A stretch of 53,181 nucleotides of DNA from Phascolarctobacterium sp. (GTDB taxonomy: Bacteria > Bacillota > Negativicutes > Acidaminococcales > Acidaminococcaceae): the NCBI GenBank assembly GCA_004558595.1, contig SFCN01000004.1, positions 1 through 53,181 on the forward strand, written 5' to 3'. Each line of letters starts with the position of its first letter. The first letter of the stretch is position 1. The notes under the pieces were generated by a model. The model did no database searches. It was not told the DNA's origin and saw nothing but the letters and a program-made list of their open reading frames with translations. Position numbers and translations under genes: made by a program. Positions 7,005-15,935 of this stretch are shown piece by piece.

Positions 7005-8012
7005 ATGATTTCTTTGAAAAACTCTAAAATTAAGGCGTTGGCTGCCGGTTTGATGCTGACCCTGGCTCTAGGCGTTATGGGCTGCGGCGGCGACAAAAAG
7101 GAAGCGCCGAAAAAGGCCGAAAAGGTTAATGTTGGTATCGTGCAATTGGTTGAGCATGCTGCTTTGGATGCTGCTAACAAGGGCTTTGTAGAGGGCTTGG
7201 CTTCTAAAGGCTATAAGGAAGGCCAAAACATCGCTTATGACCGTCAAAATGCTCAAGCAGACCAATCTAACCTACAAAATATTGCCCATCGCTTTGTAAA
7301 TAACAAGGTAAATCTGATTTGCGCGATCGCTACTCCGGCTGCGCAAACCGTGGCTAATGTTACCAGCGATATTCCCATTGTCGCAACTGCGGTAACCGAT
7401 TACAAGACTGCGAAATTGGTTAAGGATAACGCTAAACCGGGTACTAATGTAACCGGCACCACCGACATGAACCCTGTTGTACAACAATTGGATCTGCTGT
7501 TGAAGGTTGTTCCTAATGCTAAATCCGTTGGTACCATCTACTGCTCCAGCGAGGTTAACTCTCAATTGCAGGTGGACATCCTGAAAAAGGCTGCTACCGC
7601 TAAGGGTGTAACCATTAAGGAAGCAACTGTGTCCAATGTAAATGATATTCAACAAGCAGCTCGTAGCTTAGTTGGCAAGGTACAAGCGATTTATGTTCCT
7701 ACCGATAATGTTTTGGCTTCTGCGATGCCTACTCTGGTTTCTGTTACCGAAGAAGCTAAGCTGCCTGTAATTTGTGGTGAAGGTGGCATGGTTAAGGCCG
7801 GTGGTCTGGCAACCTTGGGCGTTGACTACTACAAGCTGGGCTTCCAAGCTGGCGAAATGGCAGCTGATATTCTCAGTGGCAAATCCAAACCGGCTGATAT
7901 GGCTATTCAAGCACAAAAGGAATTCAAGGCTATGGTTAACCTGAAGGAAGCTGAAAAGATCGGCCTGAAGGTTCCCGAGGATGTTTTGAAGGGTGCAGAA
8001 TTAGTTAAATAA
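7005..8012 (+). CDS. ABC transporter substrate-binding lipoprotein (TrpX-like, ABC_sub_bind family)
   Basis: 335 aa. The N-terminus is a lipoprotein signal with lipobox LGVMGC, then a charged linker and a periplasmic-binding fold of the ABC_sub_bind/TrpX type. Recognisable segments are VGIVQLVEHAALD, IPIVATAVTDY, GTIYCSSEVNS and LATLGVDYYKLG. Family members bind amino acids, aromatic ones in the TrpXYZ case, but the ligand cannot be read here. ATG at 7005 has GGAAGG 9 nt upstream; the ATG at 6996 overlaps that site. The permease and ATPase follow after a hairpin terminator, so the binding protein is probably made in excess. Confidence 0.87.
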   Translation: MISLKNSKIKALAAGLMLTLALGVMGCGGDKKEAPKKAEKVNVGIVQLVEHAALDAANKGFVEGLASKGYKEGQNIAYDRQNAQADQSNLQNIAHRFVNNKVNLICAIATPAAQTVANVTSDIPIVATAVTDYKTAKLVKDNAKPGTNVTGTTDMNPVVQQLDLLLKVVPNAKSVGTIYCSSEVNSQLQVDILKKAATAKGVTIKEATVSNVNDIQQAARSLVGKVQAIYVPTDNVLASAMPTLVSVTEEAKLPVICGEGGMVKAGGLATLGVDYYKLGFQAGEMAADILSGKSKPADMAIQAQKEFKAMVNLKEAEKIGLKVPEDVLKGAELVK

Positions 8013-8040
8013 TCCAAGTTTCCCATATTAGGAATATTAA

Positions 8041-8073
8041 GTCTGCCATATCCTATATATGGCAGACTTTTTA
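8041..8073 (+). terminator. Intercistronic terminator/attenuator after the binding protein
   Basis: A perfect 11-bp stem, GTCTGCCATAT (8041-8051) with ATATGGCAGAC (8057-8067), is followed by TTTTT. It lies between the binding-protein gene and its permease and would lower expression of the membrane parts. It could also stabilise the upstream mRNA. Confidence 0.8.
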
Positions 8074-8167
8074 TCTATACGCGTTTTTTTGTGTTTGACT
8101 TTATTACTCTCGTTCTATGCTGCCTTTTTTGGGTTGGCATTTTTGTGACGATGGAAGGATGTTATTC

Positions 8168-9052
8168 ATGATTGATTTGTTGATTCCTACCGTGGCTCAG
8201 GGACTGCTCTGGGCTTTGCTGGCCCTGGGCGTGTATGTGACCTTCAGAGTGCTGGATATCGCTGATTTGACTGTGGAGGGTAGCTTTCCCTTGGGTGCCG
8301 CTACCGCCGCGTCCTTGATGGTAGCTGGCTATGGACCCATGACCTCGCTTTTCGCAGCCTTTATCACCGGTACCTTGGCCGGTGTTGTCACAGGGCTTTT
8401 GCATACGAAAATGAAAATACCTGCCCTGCTGGCCGGTATTTTGACGATGATCGCTTTATATTCTGTAAATCTGCGCATTATGGGCAAGGCGAATTTGTCC
8501 CTTTTGGGCGTGGATACCTCCTTTAAAATTGCGCGCAATATGCTGGGCATGAATATGGCTCAGACTACCCTGATAGTAGGCATATTGGTGACCTTCCTTG
8601 TGGGCTTATTTATGTATTGGTTCTTTGGTACCCAAATCGGTGCCGCTATTCGCGCTACCGGCTTTAATCAGCAGATGATTCGCGCTCAGGGCGTGGATAC
8701 TGATGTTACGATTATTCTGGGCTTGCTGCTCAGTAACGGCCTTGTGGCTGTCAGTGGCGCTTTAGTAGCTCAATCCAACGGTTTCTCCGATGTGGGCATG
8801 GGCACCGGGACCATCGTTATCGGCTTGGCATCAGTTATTATTGGTGAAGTACTCTTTGGTACTCGCTCCTTTAAGAATTGTCTTGTTTCCGTAGTTTTGG
8901 GTTCCATCGTATATCGTATTGTTATCGCCACAGTATTGGCGATGGGTATGCCGCCCAATGATTTGAAGCTCTTCACGTCTGTTTTGGTAGCTTTGGCGTT
9001 GTCCATGCCTCTGATTAAGGCTAAGTTTGGCGGAAGAAAGGTGGTACATTAA
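8168..9052 (+). CDS. ABC transporter permease (TrpY-like, branched-chain type)
   Basis: 294 aa with about eight to nine hydrophobic helices, starting MIDLLIPTVAQGLLWALLALGV. The EAA-like coupling region with RATGFNQQMIRAQGV is typical of the BPD_transp_2 family, which includes branched-chain amino-acid and TrpY-type permeases. ATG at 8168 is preferred because GGAAGG lies 9 nt upstream; upstream in-frame ATGs at 8117 and 8159 would add a non-family extension. The ATPase starts directly at the stop codon, so the two are coupled. Confidence 0.87.
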   Translation: MIDLLIPTVAQGLLWALLALGVYVTFRVLDIADLTVEGSFPLGAATAASLMVAGYGPMTSLFAAFITGTLAGVVTGLLHTKMKIPALLAGILTMIALYSVNLRIMGKANLSLLGVDTSFKIARNMLGMNMAQTTLIVGILVTFLVGLFMYWFFGTQIGAAIRATGFNQQMIRAQGVDTDVTIILGLLLSNGLVAVSGALVAQSNGFSDVGMGTGTIVIGLASVIIGEVLFGTRSFKNCLVSVVLGSIVYRIVIATVLAMGMPPNDLKLFTSVLVALALSMPLIKAKFGGRKVVH

Positions 9053-9847
9053 ATGCTAGTGGTAGATAATATTTCTAAAACCTTCTTCCCTGGTACTATT
9101 AATGAAAAACGGGCGCTGCAGGGATTGAGCCTGCATTTAATGCCCGGGGATTTCGCTACCGTCATCGGTGGCAATGGCGCCGGTAAGTCCACCATGCTGA
9201 ACTCTATTGCAGGGGTATTTCCTGTTGATGAGGGCAAGGTAATTATTGATGGAGAGGATATTACGAGGCGGCCGGAGCATAAAAGGGCAAAATACATAGG
9301 CCGCGTTTTCCAGGACCCCATGCTGGGTACTGCCGCAGGCATGATGATTGAAGAGAATTTGGCCTTGGCTTCTCGCCGTGGCGAGACACCGGGCTTGGGC
9401 TGGAGTCTTTCCAGCGATCAGCACGAGCGTTTTTATGAGCTTCTAAAGGAGCTTGATTTGGGCCTAGAGAACCGCATGACGGCCAAGGTAGGCCTTCTGA
9501 GCGGTGGTCAGCGCCAGGCCTTGACCCTGCTTATGGCGACTCTGAAAAGGCCTAAGCTGCTTTTGTTGGACGAGCATACAGCTGCCTTGGACCCGAAAAC
9601 TGCTGCTAAGGTGCTGGCCTTGACTGAAAAAATTGTTACTCGTGATAATTTGACTACTCTGATGATTACTCACAATATGCGTGACGCGTTACGCTACGGT
9701 AACCGGTTGATTATGCTGCATAATGGTCGCGTTATTATCGACGTACAGGGAGAGGAAAAGCAACATTTGCAAATACCCGACCTGTTAGCTATGTTTGAAA
9801 AGGCCAGCGGATCGGAAATGTCCAGTGATAGATTACTACTAGGATAA
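9053..9847 (+). CDS. ABC transporter ATP-binding protein (TrpZ-like)
   Basis: 264 aa. Walker A is GGNGAGKST, the Q-loop FQDPM, the signature LLSGGQRQAL, Walker B LLLLDEHTAALD and the switch ITHNM. The Glu-His after Walker B (DEH rather than DEP) is common in this subfamily. It energises uptake by the permease at 8168 and the lipoprotein at 7005. It starts next to the permease stop and ends the operon. Confidence 0.9.
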   Translation: MLVVDNISKTFFPGTINEKRALQGLSLHLMPGDFATVIGGNGAGKSTMLNSIAGVFPVDEGKVIIDGEDITRRPEHKRAKYIGRVFQDPMLGTAAGMMIEENLALASRRGETPGLGWSLSSDQHERFYELLKELDLGLENRMTAKVGLLSGGQRQALTLLMATLKRPKLLLLDEHTAALDPKTAAKVLALTEKIVTRDNLTTLMITHNMRDALRYGNRLIMLHNGRVIIDVQGEEKQHLQIPDLLAMFEKASGSEMSSDRLLLG

Positions 9848-9984
9848 TTAATTATTCACTGCACAAAAGTCTTTTGTTAAGGGACTTGAGCAGTAAAAAT
9901 TGATTTTTGTTGGCATGAACATGTAATTATTATCAACAAGTCTAAAATATGCGAGAAAACAAATAAAAATTTGAGGCAAAAGAC

Positions 9985-10012
9985 TTGAAAAATTTGCATT
10001 TCGTGATATACT
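9985..10012 (+). promoter_or_regulatory. Promoter for XRE regulator gene
   Basis: TTGAAA (9985-9990) and TATACT (10007-10012), 16 nt apart, lie about 60 nt before the regulator start. Confidence 0.6.
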
Positions 10013-10075
10013 CTAAATATATATGGGAATATTGCAAGGATAATAATTGTGGGTGTGTGAAAGGCGGTGGAAAGG

Positions 10076-10369
10076 ATGCAGGAGGAGATAAAGCTGATTG
10101 GTCGTAGAATCAGATTGCTACGTACTGCAAAAAATTTGACTCAAACGGGTTTAGCGAAAGAGATGGGAATTTCTCAAACGCATTTGTGCAATATCGAGTG
10201 TGGACGCGTGCCTGTAACTCTGCCCAACTTGCTCAAGCTGCATAGCTTGCTGGAATGTAATATGGCTAGTTTCTTTGTAGATTTGGACCAACAGCCCGAA
10301 GCTAAAGAAAACGAGATCAGCTTGGATGAGGTATTGCAAATTGTCAAGCTTTTGAAACAAAAGAATTAA
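10076..10369 (+). CDS. XRE-family helix-turn-helix regulator
   Basis: 97 aa. The Cro/C1-type DNA-binding domain spans about residues 7-62, with helices around LAKEMGISQTHLCNIECGR. A short acidic tail and an amphipathic end (VLQIVKLLKQKN) may mediate dimerisation. It is a single-gene unit between a promoter and a terminator. ATG at 10076 was chosen with AAAGGCGG 7-11 nt upstream; GTG at 10067 is the alternative. It resembles the second XRE protein at 27115 in layout. The target is unknown. Confidence 0.78.
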   Translation: MQEEIKLIGRRIRLLRTAKNLTQTGLAKEMGISQTHLCNIECGRVPVTLPNLLKLHSLLECNMASFFVDLDQQPEAKENEISLDEVLQIVKLLKQKN

Positions 10370-10394
10370 AGTACTGCAATTATCCGGAAGTAAG

Positions 10395-10432
10395 GGTGTG
10401 TTGATGCTATATAGCGTTGGCGCACCTTTTTT
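10395..10432 (+). terminator. Terminator after XRE gene
   Basis: A long hairpin with G-U pairs (GGTGTGTTGATGCTAT with ATAGCGTTGGCGCACC, 10395-10426) is followed by TTTTTT. Confidence 0.8.
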
Positions 10433-10513
10433 CTGTTGGAGAAAGCATTGCATTTCTGCTCTTTCCATATTATGATATAGATATATAATTTGTGAAAAGC
10501 TGGCAGGGAGGAT

Positions 10514-11167
10514 ATGGCTTTGCGATATAAGACCTTAATTTTTGATTTGGATGGCACTCTTTTAAATACTCTGGCGGATTTAGCAGCTGCCACGAACTAT
10601 ACCTTGCGAAAGAATGGTTTTCCTGAGCGTAGCACGGATGAGGTGCGTATGTTTGTGGGTAATGGTATTGGCAAGCTCGTTGAGCGAGCTGTGCCGGCAG
10701 GCACCAGCGCAGCGATTCAAAAGCAGGTTTTTGCCGATTTTAATGCGTATTATAAGGAGCATTGCGCTGATACAACCTGCGCATATCCCGGTGTTTTGCA
10801 GCTTCTCAAGGAGGCCCGGGAGCTGGGCTGCCAGACAGCCATTGTGTCCAATAAGGCCGACTATGGCGTACAGGAGCTGGCGAAGCAGTACTTCCCGGGG
10901 CTCTTGGATGCGGCCTGCGGTGAGCAGGCCGGCATTGCCCGCAAGCCGGCCCCGGATATGCTTTTGGCAGTGATGCAAAAGCTAGGGGCGGATAAGGAGA
11001 GTACTATTTATATTGGTGATTCGGATACGGATTTACTGACTGCGGCTAACACTGGCATCCCTTGTATCGGCGCTTGCTGGGGCTTTCGCGGTCGCGAGTT
11101 CTTAGTTGCCCATGGGGCAACGCTGTTAGCGGAGAAAGTGGAGGATGTTTTGCCCTTGTGCCGCTAA
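10514..11167 (+). CDS. gph: HAD-family phosphatase, phosphoglycolate phosphatase-like
   Basis: 217 aa, normal for Gph. HAD motif I is DLDGTLLNT, motif II is in IVSNKADY, the motif III lysine is in ARKPAP and motif IV is IGDSDTD. A helical cap sits between motifs I and II. Gph removes phosphate from 2-phosphoglycolate, but close relatives (PpaX, small sugar phosphatases) look the same, so the substrate is inferred. Start ATG has GGGAGG 5 nt upstream. A second HAD gene follows at 68 nt and may share its transcript. Confidence 0.78.
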   Translation: MALRYKTLIFDLDGTLLNTLADLAAATNYTLRKNGFPERSTDEVRMFVGNGIGKLVERAVPAGTSAAIQKQVFADFNAYYKEHCADTTCAYPGVLQLLKEARELGCQTAIVSNKADYGVQELAKQYFPGLLDAACGEQAGIARKPAPDMLLAVMQKLGADKESTIYIGDSDTDLLTAANTGIPCIGACWGFRGREFLVAHGATLLAEKVEDVLPLCR

Positions 11168-11235
11168 GGGCTGTGGGGCTTAAGCATGGTAAGACTAGAT
11201 TATAAATTGGCTTTTTAGAACGGAGGCAGCTTAAA

Positions 11236-12042
11236 GTGGGCTATGATTATGAGCGGATTAGGAAGATAAAATGTTTTTTATTTGACATGGATGGAACCAT
11301 CAATCTGGGAAATGAGTTGATTCCCGGTATGGAGGGCTTTTTTGACAAGCTAACGGCCACAGGGAGAAAGTATTACCTTTTGACCAATAATTCCTCCCGC
11401 AGTCATGAGCATTATGTAGAGAAGATGAATGGATTAGGTGTGCCCGTAACTCGCAAGGAGATTTTGATTTCCTCCGATGCTCTCACCAATTGGATGGGCA
11501 AGCATAAGCCCGGAGCTAGGCTCTTTGTTTTAGGCACATCGCAATTGCTGGATACTATTCGTGAGGCGGGCTTTATCCTGACCAATAGCCTGGAGGAGGA
11601 GACTGACTATGTGGTGGTGGGCTTTGACCAAACCCTGACCTATGAACGCTTAACCATTGCCTGCCGCTTGATTGATAAGGGTGTGCCTTATGTGGCTACC
11701 CATCCCGACGTGCGTTGTCCCATCGAAGGTGGCGAGTTCATTCCCGATACCGGAGCCATGCTGGAGCTCATTAAAACTGCTACAGGAAAGCAGCCCCAGC
11801 TGATTTTCGGCAAGCCCTACCAGTACATGGTGGATGTAGTTTTAGATAAAACGGGCTTTGCCAAGGATGAGATCGCCATGGTGGGAGATAGGCTGGCTAC
11901 GGATATCGCCTTTGGCCTGAACAACGATATTTTGTCCATTATGGTGCTGACCGGTGAGGCCAGCATGGAGGATGTGGAGCAGGGCAATATTAAGCCGGAT
12001 ATTATTCTACCCCATGCGAAGGAAATACTACAATATTTATGA
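11236..12042 (+). CDS. HAD-IIA family phosphatase (NagD/AraL-like)
   Basis: 268 aa. Motif I is DMDGTINLGNELI, the NagD-type TNNSSRS follows, and the C-terminal GKPYQYM and GDRLATDI complete the site. The large cap between motifs II and III fits class IIA enzymes (NagD, AraL, p-nitrophenyl phosphatases), which clear side-product sugar or nucleotide phosphates. It starts with GTG, preceded by GGAGG at 10 nt. It probably works with the upstream HAD phosphatase in metabolite clean-up; the substrate is not readable. Confidence 0.8.
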   Translation: MGYDYERIRKIKCFLFDMDGTINLGNELIPGMEGFFDKLTATGRKYYLLTNNSSRSHEHYVEKMNGLGVPVTRKEILISSDALTNWMGKHKPGARLFVLGTSQLLDTIREAGFILTNSLEEETDYVVVGFDQTLTYERLTIACRLIDKGVPYVATHPDVRCPIEGGEFIPDTGAMLELIKTATGKQPQLIFGKPYQYMVDVVLDKTGFAKDEIAMVGDRLATDIAFGLNNDILSIMVLTGEASMEDVEQGNIKPDIILPHAKEILQYL

Positions 12043-12052
12043 GTTTTTCGAG

Positions 12053-12091
12053 GCTTCTGCTACCAGATATAGTCGGTAGCAGAAGCTTTTT
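12053..12091 (+). terminator. Terminator after HAD-IIA gene
   Basis: A perfect 12-bp stem, GCTTCTGCTACC (12053-12064) with GGTAGCAGAAGC (12075-12086), is followed by TTTTT. Confidence 0.9.
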
Positions 12092-12110
12092 CAATTACTT
12101 CACAAATGTC

Positions 12111-12139
12111 TTGATAAGAGTTTTTTGGGGTGATATAAT
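12111..12139 (+). promoter_or_regulatory. Promoter of the exopolysaccharide control operon
   Basis: TTGATA (12111-12116) and TATAAT (12134-12139) are 17 nt apart, leaving an untranslated leader of about 95 nt before the phosphatase start. Confidence 0.7.
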
Positions 12140-12238
12140 ATTAATACTTATAGAATTTAATAGCATTCTAGAATAGCATTTATGGCATTTTTAGCTTGTG
12201 ATTGTGTGGAAAATTTGCTTGAGAAAAGGACGTAGCGC

Positions 12239-13030
12239 ATGTACGATTTACATTCCCATATCATTTATGGTGTGGATGATGGCTCGCCGGATCCTGAAAC
12301 ATCTAGGGAGCTTTTAAAGATGGCTGCGGGCTGTGGCACTGGGCACATTGTCGCTACGCCCCATGTGATAGAATTAAATAACTGCCCTTCCTGGGAGCGC
12401 ATCAACGAGGGTGTGGCTCAGCTCAAGACAATGGCGGCAGAGGAAAAGCTGGATTTAGCCATTTATCCCGGCGCTGAAATTGAAATGAATTGGGATATTT
12501 TGGAGCTTTTCAAGGAGGGCAGCAGGGATTATTGCCTAGCTGGTAGTCATTATCTTTTAGTGGAACTGCCGGCCATGAGTATTCCTGATTATACAGAGGA
12601 TTTTTGGTATGAGCTGCAGCTAAAGGGCATATGCCCGGTGCTGGCCCATCCGGAAAGACATCAGCGGCTTATGGAGCAGCCGGAGCGATTGCTGAAATGG
12701 ATGCGTAGCGGTGTGCTGACCCAAATGAACGGGGGTAGTATTACCGGTCGGTTCGGTGAGCACGTGAAGCAGAAGGCAGAAATGCTGCTGAAAAATGATG
12801 TGATTTGCTTTATTGGCAGCGATGCCCATCGGGTGAAGATTCGTAACACGGATTTGACCCATGCTAGAGAGCGCTTGGTGGAGCTGGTAGGCCCGGAAAA
12901 GGCAAAACTGCTCTTGGAAATTAATCCGCAAAGGCTTTTGGCAGATGAGGAGTTTAGCTTGAAGCTGCCGGGAACTATTAGAAAGATAGATAAGAAGAAG
13001 CAAAGCTTTTGGAGTAAGCTTTTTGGATAA
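12239..13030 (+). CDS. CpsB/YwqE-type PHP-fold protein-tyrosine phosphatase
   Basis: 263 aa. PHP metal-binding motifs are DLHSHIIYGVDDG at the N-terminus, ATPHV, AEIEM, HPERH and GSDAHR. This is the Mn-dependent tyrosine phosphatase that removes phosphate from the BY-kinase tail in Gram-positive capsule loci. The cognate kinase lies 2.1 kb downstream (15175), consistent with a phosphorylation cycle controlling polymer length. It is the first gene of the operon. Confidence 0.85.
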   Translation: MYDLHSHIIYGVDDGSPDPETSRELLKMAAGCGTGHIVATPHVIELNNCPSWERINEGVAQLKTMAAEEKLDLAIYPGAEIEMNWDILELFKEGSRDYCLAGSHYLLVELPAMSIPDYTEDFWYELQLKGICPVLAHPERHQRLMEQPERLLKWMRSGVLTQMNGGSITGRFGEHVKQKAEMLLKNDVICFIGSDAHRVKIRNTDLTHARERLVELVGPEKAKLLLEINPQRLLADEEFSLKLPGTIRKIDKKKQSFWSKLFG

Positions 13031-13040
13031 GGAGAGTATT

Positions 13041-13706
13041 ATGAAAAGATTATTGTTTTCCGCATTGCTAGCAGGGAGCATGCTGCTGCCCTTGGGCGGA
13101 GCCCAAGCGGCAGAACCACAGGAATACGTTATGTGTAGTGGCGACCAGCTGCAGCTGACTGTGTATAATCATCCTGATTTGAGCAGCCCTGCCACCTCCA
13201 CTGCCAATCCTTATGTGGTGCGTCCTGATGGTCGTTTGTCCATGCCCCTTATTGGCGACATTGATGTGACAGGTAAGACTGTTGCCCAAGTAACGCAAGA
13301 AATTGAGGCCAGACTTAGTGAGTATATTGTGGATCCCATGGTAACCATTAACATTACCAAGCTGGGCACCACTAGAGTATATGTTTTAGGCGAGGTAAAG
13401 CGTCAGGGTATGTACGAGCTGGAAAAGAGCCACAACCTGCTGGATGCTTTGGCTAAAGCTGAGGGTTTTACGGAATACAGTGCTAAGAAGAGAGTTTATG
13501 TCATTCGTCGCGGTGAGCAGGAGCCCTTTACCAAGGTTAATATTAACGCCCTGTTTACCAAGGGTGATACCTCTAAAAATGTGGTGCTCCATGAGGGTGA
13601 CTGCGTATACCTGACCAGCAACAGCAAGATTATCTTCCAGAAGGATGTTCTGCCGTTCCTGAACGCTTGGTACATGGGTAGCGAAATTAGGCAAAATAAC
13701 AAGTAA
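13041..13706 (+). CDS. Polysaccharide export protein, Wza-like (PES + SLBB domains)
   Basis: 221 aa. A signal peptide (MKRLLFSALLAGS to AQA) precedes a Poly_export domain (YVMCSGDQLQLTVYNHPDL, RPDGRLSMPLIGDI) and one SLBB domain (VYVLGEVKRQGMYEL). It is shorter than E. coli Wza, lacks the lipobox cysteine and the C-terminal outer-membrane helix, and so resembles the short OPX proteins of other diderms. ATG at 13041 follows AAGGAG at 6 nt; an in-frame ATG at 13023 overlaps the previous gene. Its presence argues for an outer membrane. Confidence 0.82.
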   Translation: MKRLLFSALLAGSMLLPLGGAQAAEPQEYVMCSGDQLQLTVYNHPDLSSPATSTANPYVVRPDGRLSMPLIGDIDVTGKTVAQVTQEIEARLSEYIVDPMVTINITKLGTTRVYVLGEVKRQGMYELEKSHNLLDALAKAEGFTEYSAKKRVYVIRRGEQEPFTKVNINALFTKGDTSKNVVLHEGDCVYLTSNSKIIFQKDVLPFLNAWYMGSEIRQNNK

Positions 13707-13720
13707 TAAGGAGTAGAAAC

Positions 13721-15187
13721 GTGGACGAGCAAGAGATTACTATTGATTTACGTGATTTATGGCACGTATTACAGAAAAATATACGCACCATCAAAAAGGT
13801 AACCTGTGGCTTCGTGGCTGCTGCCGTAGTTTATTTGATTGTTGTGCCTCCCACCTACGAGTCTGTAGCCCTGCTGCGCGTAAAGCAGCCTAAGGGCATT
13901 GGCAGCTCTATTTTGGAATCCATGCCCATGGGTAATGCCATGGCTACTAAACAGCTCATGAGCACCTATGCGGAAATTTTGAAGAGCCGCAGTGTTGTTG
14001 TGCCCGTTATTGAGGCTACTGAGGAAGCGGACAAGAATGGCAAATATCCCAGCTATGAGGGGTATTTGAAGGCTCGCGTTACCACTAATCCCTTTAAGGA
14101 TACGGAAATCATGCAGGTCAGCGTAACCGCTAAAACCGCTGAGGATGCCCAAAAGGCTAATCAGCTGCTGGTAAATGGCTTCCTGAGCCGTCTGACCGAG
14201 CTAGTGCGTGGCGAGCAAAAGACCACTCGTCTCTTTATTGAAGAGCGCGTAAAGTCCTCCAAGCAGGAGCTGAATGATGCTGAAAGCAAATTGACCAATT
14301 TCAAAAAAGAGCGGAATGTGCTCTCTCCTGATGATCAGGTTAAAATGACTGCTGACAAGCTGTCCATGGTGGACAAGCTGCGTGCGGAGAATCAAGTGGC
14401 ACTGGAGGCTGCTAGAGCTCGCAATAATTCAGTCAGCGGTCAGTTGGAGAATAATACTGCCAGCGTAGCTGATAACAATGTGATTACTTCTCTGCAAAAG
14501 GAATTGGCTTCCCTAGAAACCAGACGCATTAATTATCTTGATAAATATACTGAGAAGCATCCCAAGGTGCTGGAGGTAAATAAGGAAATCGCCGGTATTC
14601 GTCAAAGCCTGAATAATGAAATCGCTCGTATCGCTTCTCTGGAGACCTCTTCTACCAATACTGTGCATCAAGGCCTGTTGGCTGATAAGTTCAAGAGTGA
14701 AGCCGAGATGAAGGTGGCTCAAAGCAATTTGAACACTATCAGCGAGCTGGAAAAGCGTTATAATGAGGATGTTAAGCGTTTGTCCGATACCGAGCAGCAA
14801 TACCTGAGCCTGCTGCGTGATACCAAGGTTGCCCAAGAAATCTATGTTATGTTGGCCAAGCGCTTGGAGGAGGCTAAGGTTGCTGAGGTTGCTGTATCCA
14901 CTGAAGTACAGGTTGTGGATGCGCCTACCCTGCCCGAGAAGCCTGTGAAGCCCAAGAAGGCCTTGACCTTAGTTTTGGCTTTCCTGCTAGGTCTCTTTGG
15001 TAGCAGCGGCTATGTTATCGCTCGCGAGCTCATGAACCGCACTATTAAGACCAGCGATGACGTTTCTACCTATTTGGACTTGCCTGTTTTGGGGCAAGTG
15101 CCTAGCGGTGAATCCTTGAACGAAGCGCAGGAGACAGAAAATCTGAGCACCTGGCAGAAAATCTGGAGGGCAGTATGGAAGAAGTAA
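13721..15187 (+). CDS. Wzz-type chain-length determinant / BY-kinase activator
   Basis: 488 aa. An N-terminal transmembrane helix (about 25-45) follows the Wzz motif DLWHVLQKN. A long periplasmic coiled coil (about 160-400) comes next, then the Pro-rich APTLPEKPVKPKKAL and the second helix (about 415-435). The C-terminal cytoplasmic tail has no kinase; that part is the separate gene at 15175, so this is the Firmicute CapA/CapB split. GTG start with AAGGAG 9 nt upstream. It sets polymer length and activates the kinase. Confidence 0.85.
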   Translation: MDEQEITIDLRDLWHVLQKNIRTIKKVTCGFVAAAVVYLIVVPPTYESVALLRVKQPKGIGSSILESMPMGNAMATKQLMSTYAEILKSRSVVVPVIEATEEADKNGKYPSYEGYLKARVTTNPFKDTEIMQVSVTAKTAEDAQKANQLLVNGFLSRLTELVRGEQKTTRLFIEERVKSSKQELNDAESKLTNFKKERNVLSPDDQVKMTADKLSMVDKLRAENQVALEAARARNNSVSGQLENNTASVADNNVITSLQKELASLETRRINYLDKYTEKHPKVLEVNKEIAGIRQSLNNEIARIASLETSSTNTVHQGLLADKFKSEAEMKVAQSNLNTISELEKRYNEDVKRLSDTEQQYLSLLRDTKVAQEIYVMLAKRLEEAKVAEVAVSTEVQVVDAPTLPEKPVKPKKALTLVLAFLLGLFGSSGYVIARELMNRTIKTSDDVSTYLDLPVLGQVPSGESLNEAQETENLSTWQKIWRAVWKK

Positions 15188-15885
15188 CTTTGATTGCGAA
15201 TACGGATGCGAAATCTCCTGTGTCCGAGGCCTATAGAACTATTAGAACTAATATTAAGTTTTCCAATATCGCCGGCAAAGAGCTGAAGACCATTATGCTG
15301 ACCAGCGCTACCCCTAACGAGGGCAAGAGCACGACCATTTCCAATTTAGGTGTGGTTATGGCTCAAGCTGGTTATAATGTGGTGGTATGTGATTGCGATT
15401 TTCGCAACCCTACCCAGCATAAGATTTTTAAGCTGCATAATAAGGGCTTGAGCAATTGCGTTGCTACTGGTAGCGATGTTATGAGCATTATCCAGGCAAC
15501 CAGCATTCCGAACCTGCATGTGCTGACCAGCGGCCCGGTGGCGCCCAATCCCTCCGAGCTTTTGGGAAGTCAAAATATGGTGGATATTCTGGAAACGCTA
15601 AAGCGGCATTTTGATTATGTATTGGTCGACACTCCACCGGTTATGCCAGTAACCGACGCTGCAGTTGTTAGCGGCAAGGTTGACGGCACTATTTTGATTA
15701 TCGCCTCGGGTGAGGTTAGCCCCTCCATCGCAGTGGATGCCAAGAAGCGTCTGGAGCAGGCTGGCGCTCATATTTTGGGTGTAGTGCTGAACAAGGTGGA
15801 TGTTGCCGCTAATAGCCATTATGGTTATGGCTACTACTATTATTACGGAAAAGAGGACGATAGTTCCCGCGGGGGGGACAAGTAG
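15175..15885 (+). CDS. BY-family tyrosine kinase (CapB/CpsD-like)
   Basis: 236 aa. Walker A is SATPNEGKST, Walker A' is VVVCDCDFRNP and Walker B is VLVDTPP. The C-terminus ends with a tyrosine cluster, HYGYGYYYYYG, the autophosphorylation tail. It overlaps the Wzz-like gene by 13 nt, so the two are translationally coupled. The PHP phosphatase at 12239 is the expected antagonist. A UDP-glucose synthesis gene follows. Confidence 0.9.
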   Translation: MEEVTLIANTDAKSPVSEAYRTIRTNIKFSNIAGKELKTIMLTSATPNEGKSTTISNLGVVMAQAGYNVVVCDCDFRNPTQHKIFKLHNKGLSNCVATGSDVMSIIQATSIPNLHVLTSGPVAPNPSELLGSQNMVDILETLKRHFDYVLVDTPPVMPVTDAAVVSGKVDGTILIIASGEVSPSIAVDAKKRLEQAGAHILGVVLNKVDVAANSHYGYGYYYYYGKEDDSSRGGDK

Positions 15886-15935
15886 GTTATTGGAAGCTTA
15901 GACGGTGGTAACACTGCCGCTGAGGAGGTTAAGTC